The notes beneath the pieces are model-generated. The model did no database searches, was not told the origin of the DNA, and saw nothing but the letters and a program-made list of their open reading frames with translations. A stretch of DNA of 64,000 bases from Collinsella aerofaciens (lineage in GTDB: Bacteria > Actinomycetota > Coriobacteriia > Coriobacteriales > Coriobacteriaceae), in contig NZ_OY725712.1 in assembly GCF_963360655.1 (NCBI RefSeq), positions 434,001 through 498,000 on the forward strand, read 5' to 3'. Both the position numbers and the translations under genes were made by a program. Below are positions 8,932 through 16,015 of this stretch, piece by piece. Each line of letters starts with the position of its first letter. The first letter of the stretch is position 1.

Positions 8932-9312
8932 ATGGCGGTGCAAAGAAGGAATACCAAGCAGCGAAAGCTGGTTCTTGACGCCGTGCGCCAAAGCTATAAC
9001 CATCCCACCGCCGACGAAATCTACAACGTCGTGCGCGCGCAGGATGACAAAATCAGCCGCGGTACGGTCTACCGCAATCTCAATCTCTTGGCCAACGCCG
9101 GCGAAATCCTCTCCATCAAGACGCCGGGCGGCAGCCGCTTCGATCGCACGATCGAGCCGCATGCGCATATCATCTGCACCTCGTGCAGCCGCGTCATCGA
9201 CGTACCGCTCCCCTTCGATGCCCAGCTCGACGCCAAAGCATCCGAGCAAATCGGCTGGCACGTCACGTCGCACTACACCATCTTCGAGGGTCTCTGCCCC
9301 GATTGCCGGTAG
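8932..9312 (+). CDS. Fur-family metalloregulator
   Basis: A 126-residue repressor with an N-terminal winged helix (RGTVYRNLNLLANAGE) and a metal-binding dimerisation domain. HAHIICTSC near residue 75 and the terminal CPDC give the four-Cys structural zinc site. It is short and resembles PerR-type members. The metal sensed (Fe, Mn or Zn) is not determinable. The gene is monocistronic and converges with the HAD phosphatase gene over a shared hairpin. Confidence 0.9.
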   Translation: MAVQRRNTKQRKLVLDAVRQSYNHPTADEIYNVVRAQDDKISRGTVYRNLNLLANAGEILSIKTPGGSRFDRTIEPHAHIICTSCSRVIDVPLPFDAQLDAKASEQIGWHVTSHYTIFEGLCPDCR

Positions 9313-9389
9313 ACGTTTGGAACATGCCTTAAAATCCACCTTTCCGCACTTTGCAGCAAGAAGTAGATTTCTAGACATGCCCCAAATGT
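9313..9389. repeat. 27-bp imperfect inverted repeat filling the gap between converging genes
   Basis: Arms 9313-9339 and 9363-9389 pair at 20 of 27 positions. Five of the seven non-matching positions would be G-U wobbles in minus-strand RNA, and one in plus-strand RNA. The element runs exactly from the fur stop to the stop of the HAD gene, so it probably ends both transcripts. Confidence 0.65.
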
Positions 9390-10187
9390 TTACTCAGCAA
9401 GTAGACGGCGCAGTTCTTCTTCGACCGTGCGCACGTAACGGACGCGGTCGTTGACGCCACGCATGGTGGGGTTGCAGCTCTCCATCAGATAGGGATGGCC
9501 CACGACGTTGAGCATGTCGCGATCGTTCTCATTGTCGCCAAAAGCCATCATCTCATCGGGCGAAATACCCAGGGCACGACCGTAATCGGCAAGCGCGGAG
9601 CCCTTGCCCGAACCGAAACCGATCAAGTCCGTCCATGCGGTTCCCGACGTCATCACTTCGACACGATCGCTAAAGAGGCGCTCGAAATACTCCCGGGCTG
9701 CCGGATAATCCACCTCGGGCGTCTGGAAGCCAATCTTAATGACATCCTCGTCGATGTCCTCGGGACGGTCGACCACCGCCACATCGCAGTGGACCACATA
9801 GCGCAAATGGTCGACGAACGCATCGTTACCGCTCATGGCGTAGATGTGCCCCTCACACGAAAGGGTCACGTCGGTATGGGGATACGCAACCACGGCATTC
9901 GCGATAGCCATAGCAAGGCTACGCTCCATAGAGCGCTTGACAACGGCACGCCCCTCGCTCATCACCAGGGTTCCGTTTTCGCATACATAGGTGAGCTCAT
10001 CGGCCACCGGGGCAAACAGGTAGCGCAAGCTCGCATATTGACGGCCACTCGCCGGCATAAACACGATACCGCGACGATGCAGCTCATCGATAAGCTCAAA
10101 GGCCTCGGAACGCAGCTCGCGCTCCCCCGGATGCAGCAACGTGCCGTCCAAATCGCATGCAATCAGTTTGATTCCCTCAAGACCCAT
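9390..10187 (-). CDS. Cof-type HAD phosphatase
   Basis: A 265-residue HAD-superfamily hydrolase, with DLDGTLLH (nucleophile Asp plus general acid Asp) at the N-terminus, a Ser/Thr motif in PASGRQY, the Lys of GSGKGSAL and the metal-binding GDNENDRDML. The type IIB cap suggests sugar-phosphate or nucleotide substrates. The ATG at 10187 follows GGGGAAG; a TTG at 10199 is too close to the AGGAGG site. The gene stands apart from the UreE-like gene upstream. Confidence 0.88.
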   Translation of the reverse strand: MGLEGIKLIACDLDGTLLHPGERELRSEAFELIDELHRRGIVFMPASGRQYASLRYLFAPVADELTYVCENGTLVMSEGRAVVKRSMERSLAMAIANAVVAYPHTDVTLSCEGHIYAMSGNDAFVDHLRYVVHCDVAVVDRPEDIDEDVIKIGFQTPEVDYPAAREYFERLFSDRVEVMTSGTAWTDLIGFGSGKGSALADYGRALGISPDEMMAFGDNENDRDMLNVVGHPYLMESCNPTMRGVNDRVRYVRTVEEELRRLLAE

Positions 10188-10269
10188 ATGCTTCCCCAAA
10201 GCCTCCTATCAACAGCAAGACGGACCTTGATTGGTCGCCCCTCAAAGCCCATCTTGCGCATACGCGCGC

Positions 10270-10848
10270 TTAGCCACGCACCTTTTTTACGATGGTAAAG
10301 TCTGGAGCCATGCTCACGACGACCTCCGCCGCACTCGACGCAAAGCGCCGGCTGGCATCGAGCTCGCGTGTGACCACCGAGAGCCGAACACCCTCGACAC
10401 CCCGGAGCATGCGGCCCAAAACAGGCTGCACCGGCGTATACATGCGCACGGTATGCTCGTCCGAGTCGCCTCGGAAGAGCGGCGCATGCATGTTGCCGAT
10501 CTCCCAGCACGAATGCGCGAGCGCAATCGGGTCCATGCGGTCAACTTCGACCAAATAAACCTCGGCGCTGCGCAAGCGCACGACAACTGCCACGGGCACC
10601 ATGCCCGAACGGTCGATGGCGAGCACGTCGCCATCGGCAAGACGACCGCCGTCGGCAGTATCCAGCCGAACATCGATCGTGCGCCCCAGCTCCGTCACGC
10701 CCGCAAACGCGCATACATCAGCCTGATCCCAATCGAGCAGTAGCTCGTCAACTTCAAAGACGCCGCCCAACTTCCGGCGAAGCAGGAGTTCATAGGACGA
10801 ATCGTTGAGATTTCCCAAGCATGTCGTCGAAACCAAGCGTTCAGGCAT
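10270..10848 (-). CDS. UreE-like nickel metallochaperone
   Basis: A 192-residue protein. The two-domain pattern of UreE is visible: an N-terminal LLLDWDQADVCAF segment, LADGDVL and the C-terminal nickel-binding landmark SCWEIGNMHAPLF, in which the His aligns with the conserved interface His of UreE. A 40-residue tail follows and there is no His-rich terminus. In urease operons UreE delivers nickel, but no urease structural or other accessory gene is in this window. It starts 3 bases after the SlyD-like stop. Its present partner is unknown. Confidence 0.7.
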   Translation of the reverse strand: MPERLVSTTCLGNLNDSSYELLLRRKLGGVFEVDELLLDWDQADVCAFAGVTELGRTIDVRLDTADGGRLADGDVLAIDRSGMVPVAVVVRLRSAEVYLVEVDRMDPIALAHSCWEIGNMHAPLFRGDSDEHTVRMYTPVQPVLGRMLRGVEGVRLSVVTRELDASRRFASSAAEVVVSMAPDFTIVKKVRG

Positions 10849-10851
10849 ACT

Positions 10852-11280
10852 CTAACCCTCGACCTCGACGAGCTCGATATCAAAGTTGAGATCCTTGCCG
10901 GCAAGCTCGTGGTTGGCATCGAGCGTCACGGCCTCGGGCGTCACGTCAATGACGACGGCGGGGACAGGCATGCCGCTCGGCGTGGACAGGAAGAGCTTCA
11001 TGCCCTTCTCGATCTGCTCGATGTTGGGAACCTGCTCGGCCGGGAAGGTAATAACCATCTCGGGATTGTGCTCGCCGTAGGCATCGGCAGCCGGGATGTG
11101 CACGGTCTTCTTCTCGCCCACCTGCATGTCGACAACAGCGGCGTCGAAGCCCTTGATCATCTGACCGGCGCCGCAGGTGAACTCCAGCGGCTCGCCGCGA
11201 TCGTAGGAGCTATCGAACTGCGTGCCATCATCGAGCGTGCCGCGATAATGGGTCTTGACCTTCTTGCCCTGGTTGGACAT
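10852..11280 (-). CDS. FKBP-type peptidyl-prolyl isomerase, SlyD-like
   Basis: A 142-residue protein with the split FKBP domain and IF-domain insertion typical of SlyD (THYRGTLDDGTQFDSSY, then MIKGFDAAVVDMQVGEKK, then the inserted lobe, then DANHELAGKDLNFDIELVEV). The metal-binding His/Cys tail of E. coli SlyD is absent. ATG at 11280 follows CGGAGGT. It is directly upstream of the UreE-like gene, which hints at a shared folding or nickel role, since SlyD assists nickel insertion in other bacteria. Confidence 0.88.
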   Translation of the reverse strand: MSNQGKKVKTHYRGTLDDGTQFDSSYDRGEPLEFTCGAGQMIKGFDAAVVDMQVGEKKTVHIPAADAYGEHNPEMVITFPAEQVPNIEQIEKGMKLFLSTPSGMPVPAVVIDVTPEAVTLDANHELAGKDLNFDIELVEVEG

Positions 11281-11400
11281 GGTAACCTCCGTAATAAGGG
11301 CGGCGCACAACGCGGGCCGCCATGAACATATGGCGCTAACTATACCCTAGTCATACAATTCAATGACAGTTTGCAAAGAAACGCTGCAACCGGAGGAACC

Positions 11401-12414
11401 ATGGCATATCCCGTATTTGACCTTCACTGCGACACCGCTGACCGCATCGGCTGGGCCACACTCGATCTCGACCTGCGCTTTACCGCCGGCACCGACGGTT
11501 ATTTCCCCGGCGACGAAACACATCCGCAAGATTTCGATCTCATCGAGGGCAACGCCTGCGCCATCTCGCTCGCAAAGATTGGCAACACGCCGTGGGCACA
11601 GTGCTTCGCCACGTTTGTCCCCGACGAGATTCCCACCGCCCACGCCGCGCGCTTCCAGGCGCAGATCATGGCGCATATGAGCGGCCAGGCAATGCTCAAC
11701 CACGACCGCATGGTCAACGTACGCAGCGCCGCAGACATTCGCCCCGCGCTCAAGGACGGCAAGGTCGCTTGCATCCACACCATCGAAAACGCCACGTTCT
11801 TTGCCGAGGACCCCGCGCTGATCGAGGTGCTCAAGAGCTTGGGCGTGCTTATGTCGTCACTCAGCTGGAACGCGCAGGGACCGCTCGCGAGCGGGCACGA
11901 TACCCACGCCGGCCTCACCGCTGCCGGCATCGAGGCACTTACGCAGATGGAGCACGCCGGCATGGTACTCGACGTCTCCCACCTCAACGATGAGTGCTTT
12001 GACGAGGTTGTCGCCCACGCCACGCGCCCCTTCGTCGCCAGCCACTCCAACTCCCGCACCGTCTGCGGCGTCAAGCGCAACCTCACCGACGACCAGTTCC
12101 GCACCATTCGCGACACGGGTGGCATCGTCGGCCTCAACTACTGCAGCGAGTTCCTTTCCAACGACGCAACCGACAAGACCGCCGCAGACGTCACCTTCGA
12201 CCAGCTGGCGGCACATATCGAGCACTGGCTCGACCTGGGCGGCGAGGACGTCATCGCGCTCGGCGGCGACTGGGACGGCGCCGCGGTGCCCGCTTTCCTC
12301 TCCGACGCCAGCAAGATGCCCGAGTTCCAGAACATGCTCTCCAAGCACTTTGGCAAGACCGTGATGCAAAAGCTCTGCAGCGACAACGCGCTTGCCTTCT
12401 TTGAGCGTTATTAA
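11401..12414 (+). CDS. Membrane-dipeptidase family (M19) dipeptidase
   Basis: A 337-residue zinc peptidase. Metal ligands are visible: His and Asp in FDLHCDTAD, Glu in IHTIENA, and His in DVSHLND and ASHSNSR, with GGDWDG near the C-terminus. It likely cleaves dipeptides, possibly with D-residues, in the cytoplasm, since no signal peptide is present. ATG at 11401 follows GGAGGAACC. A strong palindromic hairpin follows the gene. Confidence 0.9.
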   Translation: MAYPVFDLHCDTADRIGWATLDLDLRFTAGTDGYFPGDETHPQDFDLIEGNACAISLAKIGNTPWAQCFATFVPDEIPTAHAARFQAQIMAHMSGQAMLNHDRMVNVRSAADIRPALKDGKVACIHTIENATFFAEDPALIEVLKSLGVLMSSLSWNAQGPLASGHDTHAGLTAAGIEALTQMEHAGMVLDVSHLNDECFDEVVAHATRPFVASHSNSRTVCGVKRNLTDDQFRTIRDTGGIVGLNYCSEFLSNDATDKTAADVTFDQLAAHIEHWLDLGGEDVIALGGDWDGAAVPAFLSDASKMPEFQNMLSKHFGKTVMQKLCSDNALAFFERY

Positions 12415-12431
12415 TTTCACATCCCTTGAGC

Positions 12432-12465
12432 GGGCCGGCATGCCGAACGGTCGGCATGCCGGCCC
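12432..12465. terminator. Perfect 15-bp hairpin after the dipeptidase gene
   Basis: Arms 12432-12446 and 12451-12465 are perfectly complementary with a 4-base loop (ACGG). There is no U-run. It separates the dipeptidase and metallopeptidase genes and may be a terminator or processing signal. Confidence 0.6.
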
Positions 12466-12488
12466 GTCCCCAATCTGAAGGACCGCTT

Positions 12489-13274
12489 TTGACGCAGCAG
12501 TTTACGATTTCCGTATCCCGACCGGATGGGACGCCCATCCCCGTCGTCGTTACCAAAAAGCGCGTCAAGAACTTCAACCTACGCGTCTCATCGAGCGGTG
12601 AGGTCCACGCCAGCGCGCCGCTCGGCGCCAGCCGCGAGCGTATCGAAGCGTTTGTGAAGCGCAACAGCGCCTGGATTATCAGCCGACTTGCCCAGCGCGA
12701 GCAACGTCAGACGACGGCACAGGAGTCGCTCAGCCCCCACTCGATCATTGCACTTTGGGGCAAGCCCATCACGGTACAGGATGCACTCGACCACAACTTT
12801 GAGCCACCCGCACCGCGGCCCAAGCAGGCTACCTTCGCAAGTTTTATGGGTACCGACGAGCCAGACGAACGTCCGCAGGCCAAGTGGAACGCGACCCTCG
12901 ACGGCTTAACGCCCAGTGAGATCCAAGCCCATATTGACCAGCTCTATACGTCCGAGGTCACATCGGCACTGCGCGATATTGTGCACGCATACGAAATCGC
13001 AATGGGTGTCGCCGTTTCCCGCATTTCCGTACGCAGCATGAAAACGCGTTGGGGCTCATGCACACCTAAATCCGGCGCTATTCGCATCGCGCGCGAGCTC
13101 GCCGCCTACCCCGTCGAATGCCTCGACATGGTTGTCGCCCACGAGCTCGTCCACTTGCTCGAGCCAAGCCACAATCAGCGGTTTCACGCCCTGCTCGACA
13201 CGTACTGCCCCAACAATAGAGCCCTGTCGCAGCGGCTCAAGCAGCCACCCTCAACAAGCTCTAGCGTCGACTAG
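12489..13274 (+). CDS. YgjP/M48-like metallopeptidase (DUF45)
   Basis: A 261-residue protein. The zinc motif HELVH with a third His in EPSHNQRFH lies near residue 215, preceded by the family motif KTRWGSCTPKSGAIRI. It is related to SprT/WSS1-type proteases, though the YgjP function is poorly known. TTG at 12489 with AAGGA 6 bases before it is preferred; an ATG at 12426 would translate through the palindromic hairpin. Its TAG overlaps the opposing folB stop by 3 bases. Confidence 0.8.
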   Translation: MTQQFTISVSRPDGTPIPVVVTKKRVKNFNLRVSSSGEVHASAPLGASRERIEAFVKRNSAWIISRLAQREQRQTTAQESLSPHSIIALWGKPITVQDALDHNFEPPAPRPKQATFASFMGTDEPDERPQAKWNATLDGLTPSEIQAHIDQLYTSEVTSALRDIVHAYEIAMGVAVSRISVRSMKTRWGSCTPKSGAIRIARELAAYPVECLDMVVAHELVHLLEPSHNQRFHALLDTYCPNNRALSQRLKQPPSTSSSVD

Positions 13275-13756
13275 CGCACGCGCTCGATCTCGACGCCGCA
13301 GCTTGCCAGGGGAAGACCGACGGGCGCCCACGGCTTATCGAGCTTTATGCGCACACCAAGCAGCAAGGGATAACGACGCAACAGCATCTGGGCCACACCC
13401 TCGGCTGCCGCCTCGATAAGTTTAAACGTATGCTCGCGCAGATACCCATCGACATCGTGGCACACCGAGCCGTAGTCAATCGAGGCGTCCAGGTTATCGT
13501 GCTCCCCCGCTGCACGCAGGTCGGCATAGAGCACCAAGGACACGATGAACTTCTGGCCCAGCGCGTTCTCTTCGGGATACACGCCGTGGTTGGCAAAGAC
13601 CTCGAGACCGTCGATAGTAATGCGGTCAGCATGGCGCAGATCGTCATAGCTCACGTGGGGAACCGCCGTTGCGGTGGATATTTCGCCCCTTCCACGGCGG
13701 GCGAGCTCGGCGCCTTCAGTCTTGGTTGCATTCTCGGGCAGTTTCTTGTTGCTCAT
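13271..13756 (-). CDS. folB: Dihydroneopterin aldolase
   Basis: A 161-residue enzyme that converts dihydroneopterin to hydroxymethyl-dihydropterin and glycolaldehyde in folate synthesis. The catalytic Glu is in GVYPEENALGQ and the catalytic Lys in KLDKPWAP. An N-terminal extension of about 40 residues (rich in Lys/Glu/Ala) precedes the family core. It is the last gene of a folE-HD-folB run, 43 bases after the HD gene. Confidence 0.9.
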   Translation of the reverse strand: MSNKKLPENATKTEGAELARRGRGEISTATAVPHVSYDDLRHADRITIDGLEVFANHGVYPEENALGQKFIVSLVLYADLRAAGEHDNLDASIDYGSVCHDVDGYLREHTFKLIEAAAEGVAQMLLRRYPLLLGVRIKLDKPWAPVGLPLASCGVEIERVR

Positions 13757-13799
13757 CGCGATCGTCTCCTTCGTTTAGAACCCCGACCGCGTAAACTAA

Positions 13800-14381
13800 C
13801 TACACGCGAATCGACAGGTTCTTTTTATCATCGCTCCAGTTGCAAGCATTGCGCGCGGGGCATGCAAAGCAGGCGCGCGACGCTTTGTCGGCTGCATAGA
13901 GCAGGCGCTCGAGCGGTTGGCTGTTCACGCGCAGCTTTCGATGGCCCAGAATGGCCGTCTTAATGGCTGCGGCATCGGCCGGCTCAAACGCTACGTCATC
14001 GGGCATGCCGCCGAGAATCGCATCAGCGACGCGTTCGCTTGCAACATCATGGGATATACCCGATTCGTACTGTTCATCTTTGCCGATATCGTGAAGAAGT
14101 GCCGTGGCGTAGATGACCTCGCGGTCAAATTCGAGATCTTCCTCGAGATTCTTAATCCACATAATACGAGCGACATCCAGCAGGTGGTCAATACCGTGGC
14201 GGCAGAAGATGCGCCCCGATTCCAACTGTGCAATGTTGCCCAGGTGCCGCCGGAACAGGCCGTTGGCACAGATGTAATCGATACGAGGCATGACGCCAAA
14301 AGGCGCCAGGCCCGAAGCCATAAAACCGCGACGCGGCGTTCCCTCGTCAGTATTCGATGTAAAGTCGTTGACGACTCTCAT
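13800..14381 (-). CDS. HD-domain phosphohydrolase in the folate operon
   Basis: A 193-residue metal-dependent hydrolase of the HD superfamily: RHGIDHLLDVARI provides the first His, LLHDIGK the HD pair, and ISHDVASE and LYAADKASR later ligands. The C-terminus has a Cys cluster, CFACPARNAC. It starts 2 bases after folE and precedes folB. That place suggests it removes phosphate from dihydroneopterin triphosphate, a step for which no other enzyme is seen here. This function is inferred from position. Confidence 0.82.
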   Translation of the reverse strand: MRVVNDFTSNTDEGTPRRGFMASGLAPFGVMPRIDYICANGLFRRHLGNIAQLESGRIFCRHGIDHLLDVARIMWIKNLEEDLEFDREVIYATALLHDIGKDEQYESGISHDVASERVADAILGGMPDDVAFEPADAAAIKTAILGHRKLRVNSQPLERLLYAADKASRACFACPARNACNWSDDKKNLSIRV

Positions 14382-14383
14382 AG

Positions 14384-14941
14384 TTAGCGTCCCAGCATCC
14401 TAAAGAATCGCTCCTCGAGCGACGGATCGGCCTCAAAGACGCCGCGACGAGCGAGCGTCACGGTCTTGGTGCCAGGCTTTTGCACGCCGCGCATGGTCAT
14501 GCACATATGCTCGGCTTCCATGAGCACAATCGCTCCCTGGGGAGCGAGATACTCCATGAGGGCATCGGCAACCTGTGCACACAGCTGCTCCTGCAGCTGC
14601 AGACGACGGGCATAGACCTCAACCGTGCGGGCAAGCTTAGAAAGCCCTGCGACACGGCCGTTGGGGATATAGCCAATGGCAGCCTTGCCGTAAAACGGCA
14701 GCAGATGATGCTCGCACAGCGAGTAAAACGTAATGTCGCGCTCGATAACCAAATCGTTCGAAGCGACGGCAAAGGTTTTAGACAGGTGTTCCTCGGCACT
14801 CTGGTCCATACCGCCGGCGATCTCACCATACATACGGGCAACGCGCGCCGGGGTCTCCAGCAGGCCCTCACGAGTTGGATCCTCGCCTATGCCCTCAAGC
14901 AATAGCTTAATGGCGGCCTCGACTTTTTCCTGATCGACCAT
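14384..14941 (-). CDS. folE: GTP cyclohydrolase I
   Basis: A 185-residue enzyme making 7,8-dihydroneopterin triphosphate from GTP, the first folate step. The zinc ligands are visible as Cys and His in [16 protein letters not shown] and a second Cys in HMCMTMRG. I use the ATG at 14941 ([10 protein letters not shown]), with GTGAGG before it; a longer frame upstream to 15004 is not conserved-looking. It heads the folE-HD-folB run. folP and folK are not nearby. Confidence 0.93.
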   Translation of the reverse strand: MVDQEKVEAAIKLLLEGIGEDPTREGLLETPARVARMYGEIAGGMDQSAEEHLSKTFAVASNDLVIERDITFYSLCEHHLLPFYGKAAIGYIPNGRVAGLSKLARTVEVYARRLQLQEQLCAQVADALMEYLAPQGAIVLMEAEHMCMTMRGVQKPGTKTVTLARRGVFEADPSLEERFFRMLGR

Positions 14942-15007
14942 CTGGGCCTCACTTTTCCGATTTTGCGTTCGCGCTATGGTACCACGCCCTCCGGCATCGG
15001 CCACAAG

Positions 15008-15589
15008 CTACATAGTATGGGTCGAATAGACCGGATCGTCCCGCCAAAGCTCCACGGCGTCGCAAAGCGAAACGCCCTCACGTGCAGCACGAGCGCGCGT
15101 GGCGTTCATGTCGATCACGCGCTGATTGCTCGAGCCCCTAAAGCGCAACGAGATATCGTACAGATCCTGAACGAACGGGCCGTCCACCAACATGTCGAGG
15201 CAGGCCAGGATACGGTCCGTCACCTCGGTATGATGACGGCCACCCGGCATAAGCTCCTCGAGCACGTCACCGGTAAAGCACCAAATGGTCTTGCCCGACC
15301 CCGCAGGATAGGCCGCACGCACGCGCTCGATAAAGTCAACAAGCCCCGCCTGATTCTCGGGCTCCATAGGCTCGCCACCCAGAATCGTCAGGCCATCGAT
15401 AAAGGGATGATCGAGACTCTCGATAATCTTATCCTCGACGGCGCGATCGAACGGCTCACCCGCAGCAAAGTCCCACGCGACAGAGTTAAAGCAATTCTTG
15501 CACCCACGACGGCACCCACTCACAAACAGAGAAGTACGAACGCCTTCCCCATCAGCAATGTCGAAATACTTAATGTTCGCGTAGTTCAT
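15008..15589 (-). CDS. nrdG: Anaerobic ribonucleotide reductase activating protein (radical SAM)
   Basis: A 193-residue radical-SAM enzyme that generates the glycyl radical on NrdD. The cluster motif CRRGCKNC near residue 27 matches CxxxCxxC, and GGEPMEPENQAGL is the SAM-binding GGE motif. ATG at 15589 begins MNYANIKYFDIADGEG, the usual family start. It lies 3' of nrdD on the same strand, but 426 bases with two long inverted repeats separate them. Confidence 0.93.
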   Translation of the reverse strand: MNYANIKYFDIADGEGVRTSLFVSGCRRGCKNCFNSVAWDFAAGEPFDRAVEDKIIESLDHPFIDGLTILGGEPMEPENQAGLVDFIERVRAAYPAGSGKTIWCFTGDVLEELMPGGRHHTEVTDRILACLDMLVDGPFVQDLYDISLRFRGSSNQRVIDMNATRARAAREGVSLCDAVELWRDDPVYSTHTM

Positions 15590-15604
15590 AGGTAACTCTC
15601 CCGG

Positions 15605-15688
15605 GAGGCCGGGACATATCATCCCGTCCTCAAACATTCTCGGCCTTCGGCCTGCGAAACTGTGGGCGGGACGATATGTCCCGGCCTC
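15605..15688. repeat. 25-bp inverted repeat just upstream of nrdG
   Basis: Arms 15605-15629 and 15664-15688 match at 23 of 25 positions. The intervening 34 bases include CGGCCTTCGGCCTGCG, which can form its own small hairpin. It lies between nrdD and nrdG in the presumed transcript. Confidence 0.7.
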
Positions 15689-15866
15689 ATGCAAAGGGTA
15701 ACTCAATGAACGAAGCGAACATCGAGCATAGGGTTCGAGGTCCAATAAAAACTATGTTGCAGCTCAACCGTCATCACAAGCAAAGCGTTGTTGCAAGTCA
15801 ACTCATTTCCGCTAAGAACTTCGAGGAGTGAGCAGACCGCATGCTGCATCTCAGCTACATCACCTT

Positions 15867-16004
15867 GGCTGCCCCGTAGCGAGGCCCCGGACCTTTACTC
15901 GATATGAGTTCCGCACGAACAGGAGGCGCCAGTGGCGCCTCCGTCGTGAGCCAGGACTGTCCGAAATAGCGAGTAAAGATCCGGGGCCTCGCTACGGGGC
16001 AGCC
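15867..16004. repeat. Nested 35-bp inverted repeat 3' of nrdD
   Basis: Outer arms 15867-15901 and 15970-16004 match at 34 of 35 positions; the one exception is a G-U wobble on the minus (transcribed) strand. Inside the loop, GGAGGCGCC and GGCGCCTCC around AGT form a second perfect hairpin. It starts 12 bases after the nrdD stop. Confidence 0.75.
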
Positions 16005-16015
16005 TGGGATAGTTA

